Source: CAYJAY01 sp964368445 (lineage in GTDB: Bacteria > Bacillota > Clostridia > Oscillospirales > Ruminococcaceae). From it: a DNA stretch of 64,000 nt. Both the position numbers and the translations under genes were made by a program. This document shows, in pieces, positions 26,376-36,200 of this stretch; position 1 is the first letter of the stretch, and every line of letters begins with the position of its first letter. The DNA lies in contig CAYJAY010000004.1 in assembly GCA_964368445.1 (NCBI GenBank), positions 44,209 through 108,208 on the forward strand, given 5' to 3'. Below the pieces are notes generated by a model, which saw only the letters and a program-made list of their open reading frames with translations, was not told the origin of the DNA and did not search any database.

Positions 26376-26404
26376 AAAAAAATTAATTTTTTATATAAAA
26401 ACTG

Positions 26405-26433
26405 TTGTGTTTATATGTGTTTTTTGATATAAT
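26405..26433 (+). promoter_or_regulatory. Promoter of tRNA-Ser
   Basis: TTGTGT at 26405-26410, 17-bp spacer, perfect TATAAT at 26428-26433, 45 bp before the tRNA 5' end. Confidence 0.65.
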
Positions 26434-26478
26434 ACTTTTACTGCGAATAAAACAAATAAATCGAATGACTTTGACCGT

Positions 26479-26571
26479 GGAGAAATACTCAAGTTTGGTC
26501 GAAGAGGCGCCCCTGCTAAGGGCGTAGGGTGGGTAACTGCCGCGAGGGTTCGAATCCCTCTTTCTCCGCCA
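26479..26571 (+). tRNA. tRNA-Ser (anticodon GCU)
   Basis: 93-nt class II tRNA. The acceptor GGAGAAA pairs with TTTCTCC, followed by discriminator G and an encoded CCA (26569-26571). The anticodon loop CTGCTAA gives anticodon GCU, reading AGC/AGU serine codons. The long variable arm and the T-loop GGTTCGAATCC are clear. Confidence 0.97.
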
Positions 26572-26572
26572 A

Positions 26573-26603
26573 CAAAAAAGCACCCTGTTAAGGGTGTTTT
26601 TTT
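26573..26603 (+). terminator. Terminator of tRNA-Ser
   Basis: A-tract, CACCCT/AGGGTG stem with loop GTTA, then seven T residues, directly after the CCA end. Confidence 0.9.
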
Positions 26604-26848
26604 GTTGACGAAAAGAGAAAGAGGGATTCGAAAGCCGGCTCATTTAACAACCCAATGGTTGTTTTACCGGCTGTGGCTTTTCCGCAGAAAAGCGAATCCC
26701 TCGTTTTCCGAAAAAGCCGTCGCTTCGGCTCACCTGCTCGGTTGTAAACGCCCTCGCTACGGTTCGCTCTTGCTTTGGGCTTTTTCGGGGTTGCCCCCTC
26801 TTTGGAGGCTTTTTTAACAATAATAACGTCCTGCCTATCGACGCCCTA
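26588..26848. repeat. 261-bp tandem repeat, copy 1, with inverted tRNA-Ser 3' end
   Basis: First of two head-to-tail copies. Contents in order: the right half of a CACCCT-type terminator; GAGAAAGAGGGATTCGAA (26615-26632), an exact 18-nt inverted copy of tRNA positions 26549-26566; nested hairpins GCCGG/CCGGC and ACAACC/GGTTGT; a degenerate direct copy of the tRNA T-arm (CGAATCCCTC, 26693-26702); AGCCG/CGGCT; GAGG/CCTC; and a CGCCCT/AGGGTG terminator at the unit border (26842-26857). No believable protein is encoded. Confidence 0.85.
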
Positions 26849-27109
26849 TTAAGGGTGTTTTTTTGTTGACGAAAAGAGAAAGAGGGATTCGAAAGCCGGC
26901 TCATTTAACAACCCAATGGTTGTTTTACCGGCTGTGGCTTTTCCGCAGAAAAGCGAATCCCTCGTTTTCCGAAAAAGCCGTCGCTTCGGCTCACCTGCTC
27001 GGTTGTAAACGCCCTCGCTACGGTTCGCTCTTGCTTTGGGCTTTTTCGGGGTTGCCCCCTCTTTGGAGGCTTTTTTAACAACAATAATGTCCTGCCTATC
27101 GACGCCCTA
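26849..27109. repeat. 261-bp tandem repeat, copy 2
   Basis: Second copy with exactly the same period (261 bp). It differs visibly only near its end (AACAATAATG in place of AATAATAACG). The inverted tRNA 3'-end copy lies at 26876-26893. Near-identity implies recent duplication or gene conversion. Confidence 0.85.
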
Positions 27110-27135
27110 TTAAGGGTGTTTTTTTGTTGGCGAAA
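27110..27135. repeat. Partial third copy of the 261-bp unit
   Basis: The first ~20 nt of the unit (TTAAGGGTGTTTTTTTGTTG) recur, then the sequence departs. It completes the terminator hairpin of copy 2. From here to about 27230 I see no feature. Confidence 0.7.
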
Positions 27136-27233
27136 AACATGCTTTGAACGTGTGAGCCAAATTGCGGTTGCTTTGGCACAAAACAGCGATACAAATATTA
27201 ACATTATAAAGGGTAAATATTCAAAAATTTGTG

Positions 27234-27263
27234 TTGATAGTTATATTTGAATAATGATATAAT
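27234..27263 (+). promoter_or_regulatory. Promoter of the GGDEF sensor gene
   Basis: TTGATA at 27234-27239, 18-bp spacer, TATAAT at 27258-27263. The ~85-nt leader contains hairpins AACGA/TCGTT and TTCGCC/GGGCGAA (near 27303-27329). I do not see the conserved core of a c-di-GMP riboswitch. Confidence 0.65.
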
Positions 27264-27349
27264 TAGTTTCAACGATTTATACGTCGTTTAAAATGCATAT
27301 TAAATTCGCCATGTCCATCGGGCGAAGACTTTAATTGTATAATAAATCT

Positions 27350-29458
27350 ATGGGGATTGAAATTTTGTTTAAAAAAGTATCTGTTGTTGCCATAATTATT
27401 ACGATTTTTGCATGTTTATCCATGTCGGTTGTAGGGGCGCAAAATTCTTTAAACGACCAAATTATTAAAGTTGGGTTTGTTAAAAACTATGGAATGATAA
27501 ACGATTCAACTTCGTTGTCTAGAATCGGTTATGGATATGATTATCTAAAAAATACTGAATATTATTCTGATCTTAAGTTTGAATTTATCGAATACAGTCC
27601 GGACGACTTTTTTGATGCTATTGAAAATCAAGAATTTGACATCTACGGCCCAGCATATTTTATTGATGATCCGGATGAAAACTATCGTTACACCGAAAAT
27701 TCCATCGGACAGGTGCGAATTATGGTGGTTGCAAGGGACGGACAAGCGATAAACTATGCCGACATTTCGGCATTTGATGGAAAAACAGTTGCAACATTTA
27801 GAGAAAACATCGCGAATGAACTTTTTGAACAATATGCAGAAAAAAATAATATCGAGTTTAAATATACATATGGAACCAGTTTCGATTACACCTCAAAACA
27901 AGCCGATTTCTTTTTGGTGTCTTCTTTAAATAACAATGTCACAACAGGGTTTCAACTTGTTTTAAATCTTGGATATGAAGAGATGCGTTTTTCCTCGATA
28001 AATGGAGACCAACAACTGATTGAAAGACTCGATGAAGCGATTGAACACACTGCTCAATGTAGCGCAATAAGTCTGTATAATCTATATGACAGTTATTTTG
28101 GCGAAAACCATCCGTTGTTTTCAAGGGGTTTAAGCGAGAAAGAACAAGATAGTTTGGAAAATTCCAAGTTTACGGTCGGATTTTTAAACGACTTTCAACC
28201 ATATCATTTTGTAAACGACGCCGGACAAGCCGATGGTATATGCATCGACATCTTTAACCACCTCGCTGGGCAATATGGCTTTGATGTTGAATACCAAGCA
28301 TATGATAGTTTGAGCGAGCAAAAGGATTTTGACATAGTCCTGTCGGTTGCGGGAACTCCAGAAGATTTCTATGATGACTATATCTTTTCAAACAACTTTC
28401 ATTATATAGACATGGTGTATGTTTCGCGACATGCTATCGAAAAACAAGCTCGAGAATCGGTTGAAAAAATAGGCATTTCAAATTATGTTTCGTTTGACTA
28501 TAACGAGGTTTACAAAGAATTCCCCGATGCTGAAATAATTAAATTTGACAACTTTGAACAAAGCCTTGTCGCATATCAAACCGGAAAAATAGACGCGCTT
28601 GTTTTTTGTGAAACTTTAATTGAATACACTTTAACATCAATTGGAAAAAACGACAACTATGTTTATGGCTCGGGTATGGAACTTCCGCTTAAAATATTGG
28701 TTTCGAAAAATATCGAACAGGAGGTTATGCCTGCTTTTGAAACGATTCTTTATAATCTTTCGGACGGAACTATAAACGATATCGAACTTTCTGAAATGGA
28801 GGAGTTTAACCCAAAATATCTTTTCAGAACATTTTTAGACGAGTTTTGGTATATAATTTTAGTTCCTATGATGATTATAATGGGTGGAGTTGGTTATTAT
28901 TATATAAGAAAAGAAAACCAAATTATCTTGCTTAATGAAGAGGTTTTCAAAGACCAACTAACCGAAATATACAACCGTAAGAAACTTGATGATATTTTAG
29001 ATCAATTAAACAGCAGCACCGACAAATATGCAATCTTGTATCTTGATCTTGATAAATTTAAAGAGATTAACGATGTCCACGGTCATGAGGTTGGCGACAG
29101 GCTTTTGGTTTATTTCACCAAACGAATTAAGCAGATAATTCGTGAACAAGACTTGTTTATCCGTATAGGTGGCGATGAATTTATTATTATAGTTAAAGAT
29201 ACGGCAGACACAAACGAAATAATAAACTTGGTTTCTCGACTTGAATGGTCGGTTTTGCCCAAATTTAAGATAGACGAAATCACGCTGGAGCTTGAAACGA
29301 GCATCGGATACGGAATATATCCAAACGATGGCGACACGTTTGACAAGGTGTTGCTAGTGGCAGACGAGATGATGTATAAAGACAAAAAGAACAGACAAGC
29401 TGTTAGAAACGAATACGCAAAAAACACTAATTTTGATTTAGATCCCGAACAAAAATAA
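27350..29458 (+). CDS. Diguanylate cyclase with two periplasmic solute-binding-type sensor domains
   Basis: Makes the second messenger c-di-GMP from GTP in response to an extracellular ligand. 702 residues from ATG 27350: an N-terminal signal/anchor helix, two SBP_bac_3-like domains (about 35-255 and 265-490), a membrane helix at about 499-520, then a GGDEF domain with the intact GGDEF at 607-611. An RxxD inhibitory site (REQD, 598-601) stands five residues before it, so product inhibition is likely. No EAL domain. The start is uncertain: TTG 27335 and TTG 27365 are in frame. The gene has its own promoter and no partner gene. Confidence 0.9.
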   Translation: MGIEILFKKVSVVAIIITIFACLSMSVVGAQNSLNDQIIKVGFVKNYGMINDSTSLSRIGYGYDYLKNTEYYSDLKFEFIEYSPDDFFDAIENQEFDIYGPAYFIDDPDENYRYTENSIGQVRIMVVARDGQAINYADISAFDGKTVATFRENIANELFEQYAEKNNIEFKYTYGTSFDYTSKQADFFLVSSLNNNVTTGFQLVLNLGYEEMRFSSINGDQQLIERLDEAIEHTAQCSAISLYNLYDSYFGENHPLFSRGLSEKEQDSLENSKFTVGFLNDFQPYHFVNDAGQADGICIDIFNHLAGQYGFDVEYQAYDSLSEQKDFDIVLSVAGTPEDFYDDYIFSNNFHYIDMVYVSRHAIEKQARESVEKIGISNYVSFDYNEVYKEFPDAEIIKFDNFEQSLVAYQTGKIDALVFCETLIEYTLTSIGKNDNYVYGSGMELPLKILVSKNIEQEVMPAFETILYNLSDGTINDIELSEMEEFNPKYLFRTFLDEFWYIILVPMMIIMGGVGYYYIRKENQIILLNEEVFKDQLTEIYNRKKLDDILDQLNSSTDKYAILYLDLDKFKEINDVHGHEVGDRLLVYFTKRIKQIIREQDLFIRIGGDEFIIIVKDTADTNEIINLVSRLEWSVLPKFKIDEITLELETSIGYGIYPNDGDTFDKVLLVADEMMYKDKKNRQAVRNEYAKNTNFDLDPEQK

Positions 29459-29491
29459 CAATAATTAATTAAAATAGTTAAGGAGCAAACA

Positions 29492-30436
29492 ATGGGTAAA
29501 TACAGCGTTCCTCTCGAAAAGTTTATCACCGATCTTCATCTGACTCCGATGTATCTTCCGGACAATGCAAGCGAAATGACTATTACTACGTCGGACGTCA
29601 ACAGAACAGGGCTGTTGCTTAGCGGATACAAGGAGCATCTTGAGCCGGAAAGGGTTCAAGTTTGCGGAATGACCGAGATATCATATCTCAATCATCGTGA
29701 CAAACAAGCGAGAATGAAAGGAATTGACCTTTTAATCCGCGAATGTCACCCGCCTGCGGTTGTTTTGACAAGAGGCAACCCTGTGCCCGAAGAGATGTTG
29801 GAACTTGCGAAAGAGTGTAAAGTTCCAATCTTGACAACAAGCGAGACAACCTCGAGATTTTTGTCCGACGCGATATCGTTTTTAAACGTCGAACTAGCAC
29901 CAAGGATTACGCGCCACGGTGTTTTGGTAGAAGTCTATGGAGAGGGGATACTAATTAACGGGGAAAGCGGAATAGGCAAAAGCGAAACCGCCATAGAACT
30001 TGTTAAAAGGGGACACCGTCTTGTGGCGGACGATGCGGTTGAACTTCGTAAAGTTTCAAACCGAACTATCGTTGGGCAAGCACCTGAAAACATAAGACAT
30101 TTTGTCGAGCTACGCGGCATAGGTATTATAAACGTAAGAAGAATCTTCGGAATGGGTTCGGTTAAAGTTTCCGAAAGGGTCGATTTAATTATCAATCTTG
30201 AACATTGGGTTGTAGGCAAAAACTACAACCGTGTTGGACTTGACGACGAAAGTATCGAGATACTTGACGTTAATATTCCAACGATAACGATACCGGTTCA
30301 GCCGGGAAGAAACCTTGCAATTTTGCTTGAGGTTGCCGCGATGAACAATCGTCAGAAAAAGATGGGATATAACAGCGCCAACGAACTTATGAAACTTTTA
30401 GGTCTCGAGACAGACAACAGTTTGTTTGGGGTTTAG
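29492..30436 (+). CDS. hprK: HPr kinase/phosphorylase
   Basis: Phosphorylates and dephosphorylates Ser46 of HPr, the central switch of carbon catabolite control in Firmicutes. 314 residues, with AAGGAG 8 nt before the ATG. Seen: an N-terminal domain, RHGVLVEVYGEG at 141-152, the P-loop GESGIGKS at 157-164, VADDAVEL, and the HprK signature RGIGIINVRRIFG followed by the C-terminal NRQKKMGYNSA region. The gene for HPr (ptsH) is not in the window. It heads hprK-murB-rapZ-whiA-dnaE. Confidence 0.96.
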   Translation: MGKYSVPLEKFITDLHLTPMYLPDNASEMTITTSDVNRTGLLLSGYKEHLEPERVQVCGMTEISYLNHRDKQARMKGIDLLIRECHPPAVVLTRGNPVPEEMLELAKECKVPILTTSETTSRFLSDAISFLNVELAPRITRHGVLVEVYGEGILINGESGIGKSETAIELVKRGHRLVADDAVELRKVSNRTIVGQAPENIRHFVELRGIGIINVRRIFGMGSVKVSERVDLIINLEHWVVGKNYNRVGLDDESIEILDVNIPTITIPVQPGRNLAILLEVAAMNNRQKKMGYNSANELMKLLGLETDNSLFGV

Positions 30437-30530
30437 GTTATATAACAGCCAACAGAACAAAGTAACGTTTGCCACCTTAAAATCGGTGTGCAAAACCTCT
30501 GATAACCGAAATTAAGGATGGTCTTTAAAA

Positions 30531-31424
30531 ATGTGCGAAAAAGATTTTAAGGATATACAAGCTAGATACTTTGCAAACGAACCATTAAAAACATACACCG
30601 GCTTTGGAACCGGAGGAAAAGCAAAAGGGGTTATCCTGCCGGAAAACAAAGGGGCGTTTATACAAACGATTAAACTTTTGAGAGAACAACACCAAAAGTT
30701 TAAAATTTTGGGCAACGGCTCAAATGTGTTGGCGCTTGACGAGGGATACGACGGCTATGTTGTTATAACAAAGGGTGGGCTTGAACGAATAGAGTTTAAC
30801 GAACAAACCGTGACGAGCGAAGTCGGAATACCGCTCAACAGGCTTTGTGCGTTGGCGATGGAACAAAGCCTTTCGGGGCTTGAGTTTGCCTTTGGAATAC
30901 CCGGAACGGTAGGCGGAGCGGTGTATATGAACGCCGGAGCGTATGGCGGCGAGGTGTGTGACGTTATCCTGTCTGCCGAGGTACTAACGGGGGACAACGA
31001 TATAAAACATATGACAAAAGACGAGCTAAATCTCTCATACCGTCATAGCATTTTTCACGAACGCTCCGATTTAATCATACTTTCTGCGACATTTTTGCTT
31101 GAGAAATCCGACAAAAAAGACATTAAATCAAAGATGGACGATCTTATGGGGCGGCGTGTGCAAAAACAACCGCTTGAGTACAAAAGTTGTGGGAGTACAT
31201 TCAAACGTCCCGAAGGAGCATATGCTTCTAAGCTTATAGAGGATTGTGGGCTTAAAGGCCGCAGGGTTGGCGACGCCGAAGTTAGCACAAAGCACAGCGG
31301 TTTTATAGTTAACAAAGGGGACACCACAACAAGAGATATCTTAGAACTTATCGAAATTGTTAAACAAGAAGTCTTAAACAAAACTGGATTTTCGCTTGAA
31401 TGCGAGGTTGAAATTTTACGGTAG
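30531..31424 (+). CDS. murB: UDP-N-acetylenolpyruvoylglucosamine reductase
   Basis: FAD enzyme reducing UDP-GlcNAc-enolpyruvate to UDP-MurNAc in peptidoglycan synthesis. 297 residues, type II MurB (short form). FAD-binding NTYTG-like TYTGFGTGGKAKG near the start, GNGSNVL, the core GIPGTVGGAVYMNAGAYGGE, YRHSIF, then SCGSTFKRPEGAYASKLIE, which carries the catalytic Ser. AAGGATGG precedes the ATG. A GTTTGCCACC/GGTGTGCAAAAC hairpin lies in the 94-bp gap before it. Confidence 0.95.
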   Translation: MCEKDFKDIQARYFANEPLKTYTGFGTGGKAKGVILPENKGAFIQTIKLLREQHQKFKILGNGSNVLALDEGYDGYVVITKGGLERIEFNEQTVTSEVGIPLNRLCALAMEQSLSGLEFAFGIPGTVGGAVYMNAGAYGGEVCDVILSAEVLTGDNDIKHMTKDELNLSYRHSIFHERSDLIILSATFLLEKSDKKDIKSKMDDLMGRRVQKQPLEYKSCGSTFKRPEGAYASKLIEDCGLKGRRVGDAEVSTKHSGFIVNKGDTTTRDILELIEIVKQEVLNKTGFSLECEVEILR

Positions 31425-31485
31425 CGGTTGTTTGTGATATATTATGCAAGAATAAAATATCATTTAATTGAAAAGGATGAGAATT

Positions 31486-32343
31486 ATGGATTTTTTAATC
31501 ATCACAGGCCTTTCGGGAGCGGGAAAGTCACAGGTTGCGGATGTTCTTGAAGATATCGGATATTTTTGTATCGACAACATGCCCCCCGAACTTATACCGA
31601 AATTTTCACAGATAATGATACAATCCGAGATATCAAACAAGATAGCGGTGGTAACCGATGTTCGAACGGGCGAGCTTTTTAAAGGTTTGTTCGACAGCAT
31701 TGTTTCTCTTAAAGAACTAGGTATTAACTGCAAAATCTTGTTTCTTGATTCGTCCGACCAGGTGCTTATGAGAAGATACAGCGAATCGAGGAGAAAACAC
31801 CCGCTTGTAACCGAGATAAACACCTCGACGCGTGACGCGATTAAAGACGAGAGAAACCTTTTAGGCCCTGTCAAAAACATGGCGGATTTCTATATCGATA
31901 CTTCGGTTCTTTCGTTGGCGCAGTTAAAAGCGAGAATTTCGGCGATGTTCCTTGAAAACGACACGCAATCACTTATTATAACCTGTTTGTCGTTTGGGTT
32001 TAAACATGACGGAATACCTTCCGAAAGCGATCTTGTGCTTGATGTTAGATGCTTGGATAACCCGTACTACTACCCCGAGCTTCGCGACCTTACCGGAATT
32101 GACAAAGAGGTTTATGAGTTTGTTTGGAGCTTTGAAGAATCTAACGAGTTGTTTAATAAATATTCGATGTTAATCGATTACTTAATACCGCTATATATTA
32201 AAGAAGGAAAAAGCCAGCTTGTAATCTCGATAGGGTGTACAGGCGGACACCATCGTTCGGTTGCGTTTGCCGAGCGACTCACCGAACATATCAAAAAAAC
32301 CGAGTTAAAATGCAAAACAATACATCGAGATATTTTAAAATAA
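31486..32343 (+). CDS. rapZ: RNase adapter/nucleotide-binding protein RapZ (YvcJ)
   Basis: P-loop nucleotide-binding protein. In E. coli RapZ steers RNase E to a small RNA that controls GlmS; in Bacillus YvcJ affects competence and wall precursors. 285 residues from ATG 31486, chosen because AAAAGGATGAG precedes it; a TTG at 31468 would swallow the ribosome site. Walker A GLSGAGKS at 8-15, DNMPPELI, FLDSSDQVLMRRYSESRRKHPL, and the C-terminal IGCTGGHHRSV motif. The usual neighbour yvcK is absent between this gene and whiA. Confidence 0.95.
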   Translation: MDFLIITGLSGAGKSQVADVLEDIGYFCIDNMPPELIPKFSQIMIQSEISNKIAVVTDVRTGELFKGLFDSIVSLKELGINCKILFLDSSDQVLMRRYSESRRKHPLVTEINTSTRDAIKDERNLLGPVKNMADFYIDTSVLSLAQLKARISAMFLENDTQSLIITCLSFGFKHDGIPSESDLVLDVRCLDNPYYYPELRDLTGIDKEVYEFVWSFEESNELFNKYSMLIDYLIPLYIKEGKSQLVISIGCTGGHHRSVAFAERLTEHIKKTELKCKTIHRDILK

Positions 32344-32352
32344 AGGTAGACT

Positions 32353-33255
32353 ATGTCGTTTAGTACACAATGTAAAAGCGAGATTTTGTTTGTCGAGAGG
32401 GAATCGTGTTGTGTCTCGTCGCTCTTGTACGGCATACTTTCGTTTGCAAAAAGTTTTTCAAAAAACAATATAACTATGTGGCTTTCAAACAATGAGATAT
32501 CGGACAAGGTATTAAATAATTTTTTAATAACAGGTTCGTCAGACACCGATTTTATAACAGAAATCAAAAACTCAGCCACCATTTTAAAGACTACCTCAAA
32601 ACAAACAAACCAAAGGATTTTGCTTGACTATGGGTACACTGGGGATGAGCCAAACTATAGGATTATTGAGGACAACTTTTTTTGCGAAGAGTGTTTTGGC
32701 GCGTTTGCTGCGGGAGCGTTTGTTTCGTGTGGGACGATTGTTGACCCCGAATGTGGGTATCACCTAGAGTTTTCGACACACAAAAAACGTCTATTTGAAG
32801 ACTTGATGTTTCTTTTTGAACAAAAAGGCTTTTTCCCGAAATCGACCGATCGTGGATATTCAAAGGTAATGTATTTTAAAGACAGCACACACATCGAAGA
32901 GGTGTTGAGCTTCATGGGCGCAAACGACGCTATGTTTGAACTGGTGAATCACAAGATAGTTAAAGATATCAGAAATTCGGTTAACCGAAGGATTAACTGC
33001 GAAAGCGCAAACATCGACAAACTTGTCAAGGCGTCGTCCAAAGATGTTGAGCTTTTTAGCAGGGTTGAGGATTATAAAAATCTGCTTTCAAACGAACTTC
33101 TAGAGGTCGTTAATTTAAGGCTGAAAAATCCTGAAATTTCCCTTGTCGAACTCGGGAAACTGTGCGAGCCCAAGCTTTCAAAATCGGGGATTAACCATCG
33201 TTTGGCAAAAGCGAGAACGTTGGTTAAAGAGTTAAAGGAGAAAAAACTTGGCTGA
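32353..33255 (+). CDS. whiA: Sporulation/division regulator WhiA
   Basis: DNA-binding protein with a degenerate LAGLIDADG homing-endonuclease fold and a C-terminal helix-turn-helix. It controls sporulation in Streptomyces and influences division and chromosome segregation in Bacillus. 300 residues: N-terminal SFSTQCKSEIL, central FAAGAFVSCGTIVDPECGYHLEF with GYSKVMYFK, C-terminal ISLVELGKLCEPKLSKSG HTH. It overlaps the dnaE start by 8 nt. Confidence 0.94.
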   Translation: MSFSTQCKSEILFVERESCCVSSLLYGILSFAKSFSKNNITMWLSNNEISDKVLNNFLITGSSDTDFITEIKNSATILKTTSKQTNQRILLDYGYTGDEPNYRIIEDNFFCEECFGAFAAGAFVSCGTIVDPECGYHLEFSTHKKRLFEDLMFLFEQKGFFPKSTDRGYSKVMYFKDSTHIEEVLSFMGANDAMFELVNHKIVKDIRNSVNRRINCESANIDKLVKASSKDVELFSRVEDYKNLLSNELLEVVNLRLKNPEISLVELGKLCEPKLSKSGINHRLAKARTLVKELKEKKLG

Positions 33256-36200
33256 CAAAACTAAACATGAATTCGTTCATCTACATCTACACACCGAATA
33301 TAGTCTTTTGGACGGTGCGTGCAGAATTGACCGACTTATGGAACGCGTCAAAAGTATTGGTCAAACTGCGGTTGCTATTACCGACCACGGTTCTATGTAT
33401 GGAGTTGTAGATTTTTTTAAGGCGGCAAAAAAACACGGAGTTAAACCGATTATCGGTTGCGAGGTATACGTTGCGCCGCGGACGCGTTTTGACAAGGTTC
33501 ACAAGCTAGACACTAGTCCATATCACCTTGTGCTTTTGTGTAAAAACGAAACCGGATATAAAAATCTTATAAAACTTGTAAGTCTTTCAAACATCGAAGG
33601 GTTTTACACAAAACCAAGGGTCGACGCGGAACTTCTAACTATCTACAGCGAAGGATTGATTGCTCTTTCTGCTTGTCTTGCCGGAGAGATACCACAAGCG
33701 CTTATGTCGGGCGACTATGAAAAAGCCACACAAAAGGCGTTTTGGTATCAAAAGACTTTTGGTAAAGGCAATTTTTTTATAGAGATACAAGACCATGGGA
33801 TTGAAGAACAAAGAGATATCTTGCCGGGACTTATTAGGCTTTCGAGAGAAACCGAAATTCCCCTCGTCGCTACTAATGACTGTCACTATATCGAAAAGAC
33901 AGACGCAAATATGCAAAAGACTCTTGTGTATATACAGACCAACAAAACAGTTGAAGACAAAGATGTTTTAGAGTTTAAAACGGAAGAGTTTTACGTTAAG
34001 TCTCAACAGGAGATGTTAGAACTTTTTCCACAGGTTCCCGAAGCTATCTATAACACGGCGACAATCGCCGACATGTGTAACTATGAATTCGAGTTTGGAA
34101 ACACAAAACTTCCGGTTTTCAAAACCCCCGACGGAACACAAAACGAAGATTTTTTTATAAAATTATGCTATGACGGGCTTAAAAAGAGATATGGCGACGA
34201 TGTTAAACAAGAGGTTAAAAATCGATTAGAGTTTGAAATAGACATAATTCAAAAGATGGGGTTTACCGACTATTTTTTGATTGTGTATGATTTTATAGAC
34301 TATGCAAAACGAAACGACATCCCGGTAGGACCCGGAAGAGGTTCGGGGGCCGGAAGCCTTGCGGCTTATTGTATGGGGATAACCGGCATCGACCCGATAG
34401 AATACAACCTGCTTTTCGAGAGGTTTCTAAACCCCGAAAGGATAAGCATGCCTGATTTTGACATAGATTTTTGCTACGAAAAACGAGGACGTGTTATAGA
34501 TTATGTTGTGGCGAAATACGGCTTTGACCACGTCGCCCAGATTATAACGTTTGGAACTATGGCGGCAAGGGCGGCAATACGTGATGTTGGGCGCGCGCTC
34601 GCCATGCCGTATGCCGAAGTTGACAGGGTTGCAAAGCTTATACCGCAAGAGATAAAGATGACTATCGAAAAGGCGCTTTCGGTCTCTAATGATCTGCGTG
34701 GACTTTATGAAAGCGACGCCAACGTTAAACGACTTGTAGATCTTTCGATGAAACTTGAGGGGATGCCGCGCCACGCTTCAACCCACGCCGCAGGGGTAGT
34801 TATAACGCGCGACGAGGCGAGCGATTATGTGCCTTTGCAAAAGAACGACGAACAGGTTGTGACCCAGTTTCCGATGACGACGCTTGAAGAACTAGGTCTT
34901 TTGAAGATGGATTTTTTGGGGCTTCGTACGTTAACGGTGTTAAAGGATGCCGAAACCGAGATAAAAAAATCGCGTCCGGATTTTAGTATAGATAACATAC
35001 CGGTAGACGATAAACAAACATATGAAATGCTCTCAAGCGGAAATACCCTTGGCGTGTTCCAGTTTGAAAGCGAGGGGATGAAAAACGTTTTGTCAAGGTT
35101 AAAACCGGTTGATATCGAAGATTTAATAGCGGTTATCTCGCTATATCGCCCGGGACCTATGGACAGTATTCCAACCTATATCCAAAACCGACACAACCCA
35201 AAAAAGATAACGTATAAACATGAAAGTTTAAAATCTGTTTTGGATGTCACATATGGCTGTATCGTATACCAAGAGCAGGTTATGCAGATTTTCAGAGAAC
35301 TTGCCGGTTTCAGCCTTGGTCAAGCCGACCTTGTACGTCGCGCCATGTCCAAAAAGAAACATGACGTTATGGAGCAAGAAGGAAAGAGATTTATATTTGG
35401 AAGCACCGAAAAAGGTAAAGAGTGTGACGGTTGCATTAAAAGAGGAATTCCCGAAAGCGTTGCACGAGACATCTTGTCCGATATGGAAAGTTTCGCGTCG
35501 TATGCGTTCAACAAATCCCACGCAGCGGCATATGCCTTGATAGCATATCAAACGGCATACCTTAAATGTCATTACACAACTGAATTTATGACGGCGCTTT
35601 TAACCAGCGTTCTCGATAACTCGGACAAGGTTATTGAATATATATCGGAATGTTACCGCCTTTCTATAAAAGTGTTGCCTCCAACAATAAACAAAAGTTT
35701 TTCGCAGTTCACCTATGAAAACGGGTCGATAAGGTTTGGGCTTTTGGCGGTTAAAAATGTCGGTAGACAACTTATAGAAACTATATGCAAGCTTAGACGA
35801 GAGGACGGAGAATTTCTGTCTTTCATTGATTTTTGCGAAAGAACATATCGAACCGAGATAAACAAACGCGCCCTTGAGAACCTTATACGTTGCGGTGCTT
35901 TTGATGAGTTTAAACCGACGAGACGAAGCATGGTTGTCGGAATGGAAAATCTTTTAAAAGCTATAGATAACGACAGAAGCCGCAATATAAGCGGACAGAT
36001 CGATTTCTTTTCGCTTGAGGAAACGGAAAAATCAAGCGAAGACACGATTGCACATCTTGACGAATACAGCAAACAAGACCTTTTAAGTATGGAAAAAGAA
36101 ACAACAGGACTATATCTTTCGGGTCATCCGTTAAATGATTACATCGAGCTTACAAAAAGCGTGTCGAACTGTGACATACGAAAGCTTTTGAACGACGAAA

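Noticed and set aside
26602..27078. Two identical plus-strand frames of 71 codons in the 261-bp repeats
   Set aside because: They start inside a terminator T-run, have no Shine-Dalgarno sequence, and follow the repeat structure exactly; structured non-coding sequence is the simpler reading.
26383..27204. Minus-strand frames across tRNA-Ser and the 261-bp repeats (86-99 codons, repeated)
   Set aside because: They are antisense to the tRNA and to hairpins/terminators, lack ribosome sites, and owe their repetition to the DNA repeat. Peptides like KRDSNPRGSYPPY are well-known false calls opposite tRNA-Ser.
27264..27349. c-di-GMP riboswitch in the leader of the GGDEF gene
   Set aside because: The leader is under 90 nt and shows two small hairpins, but not the conserved GEMM core or tetraloop/receptor sequences.
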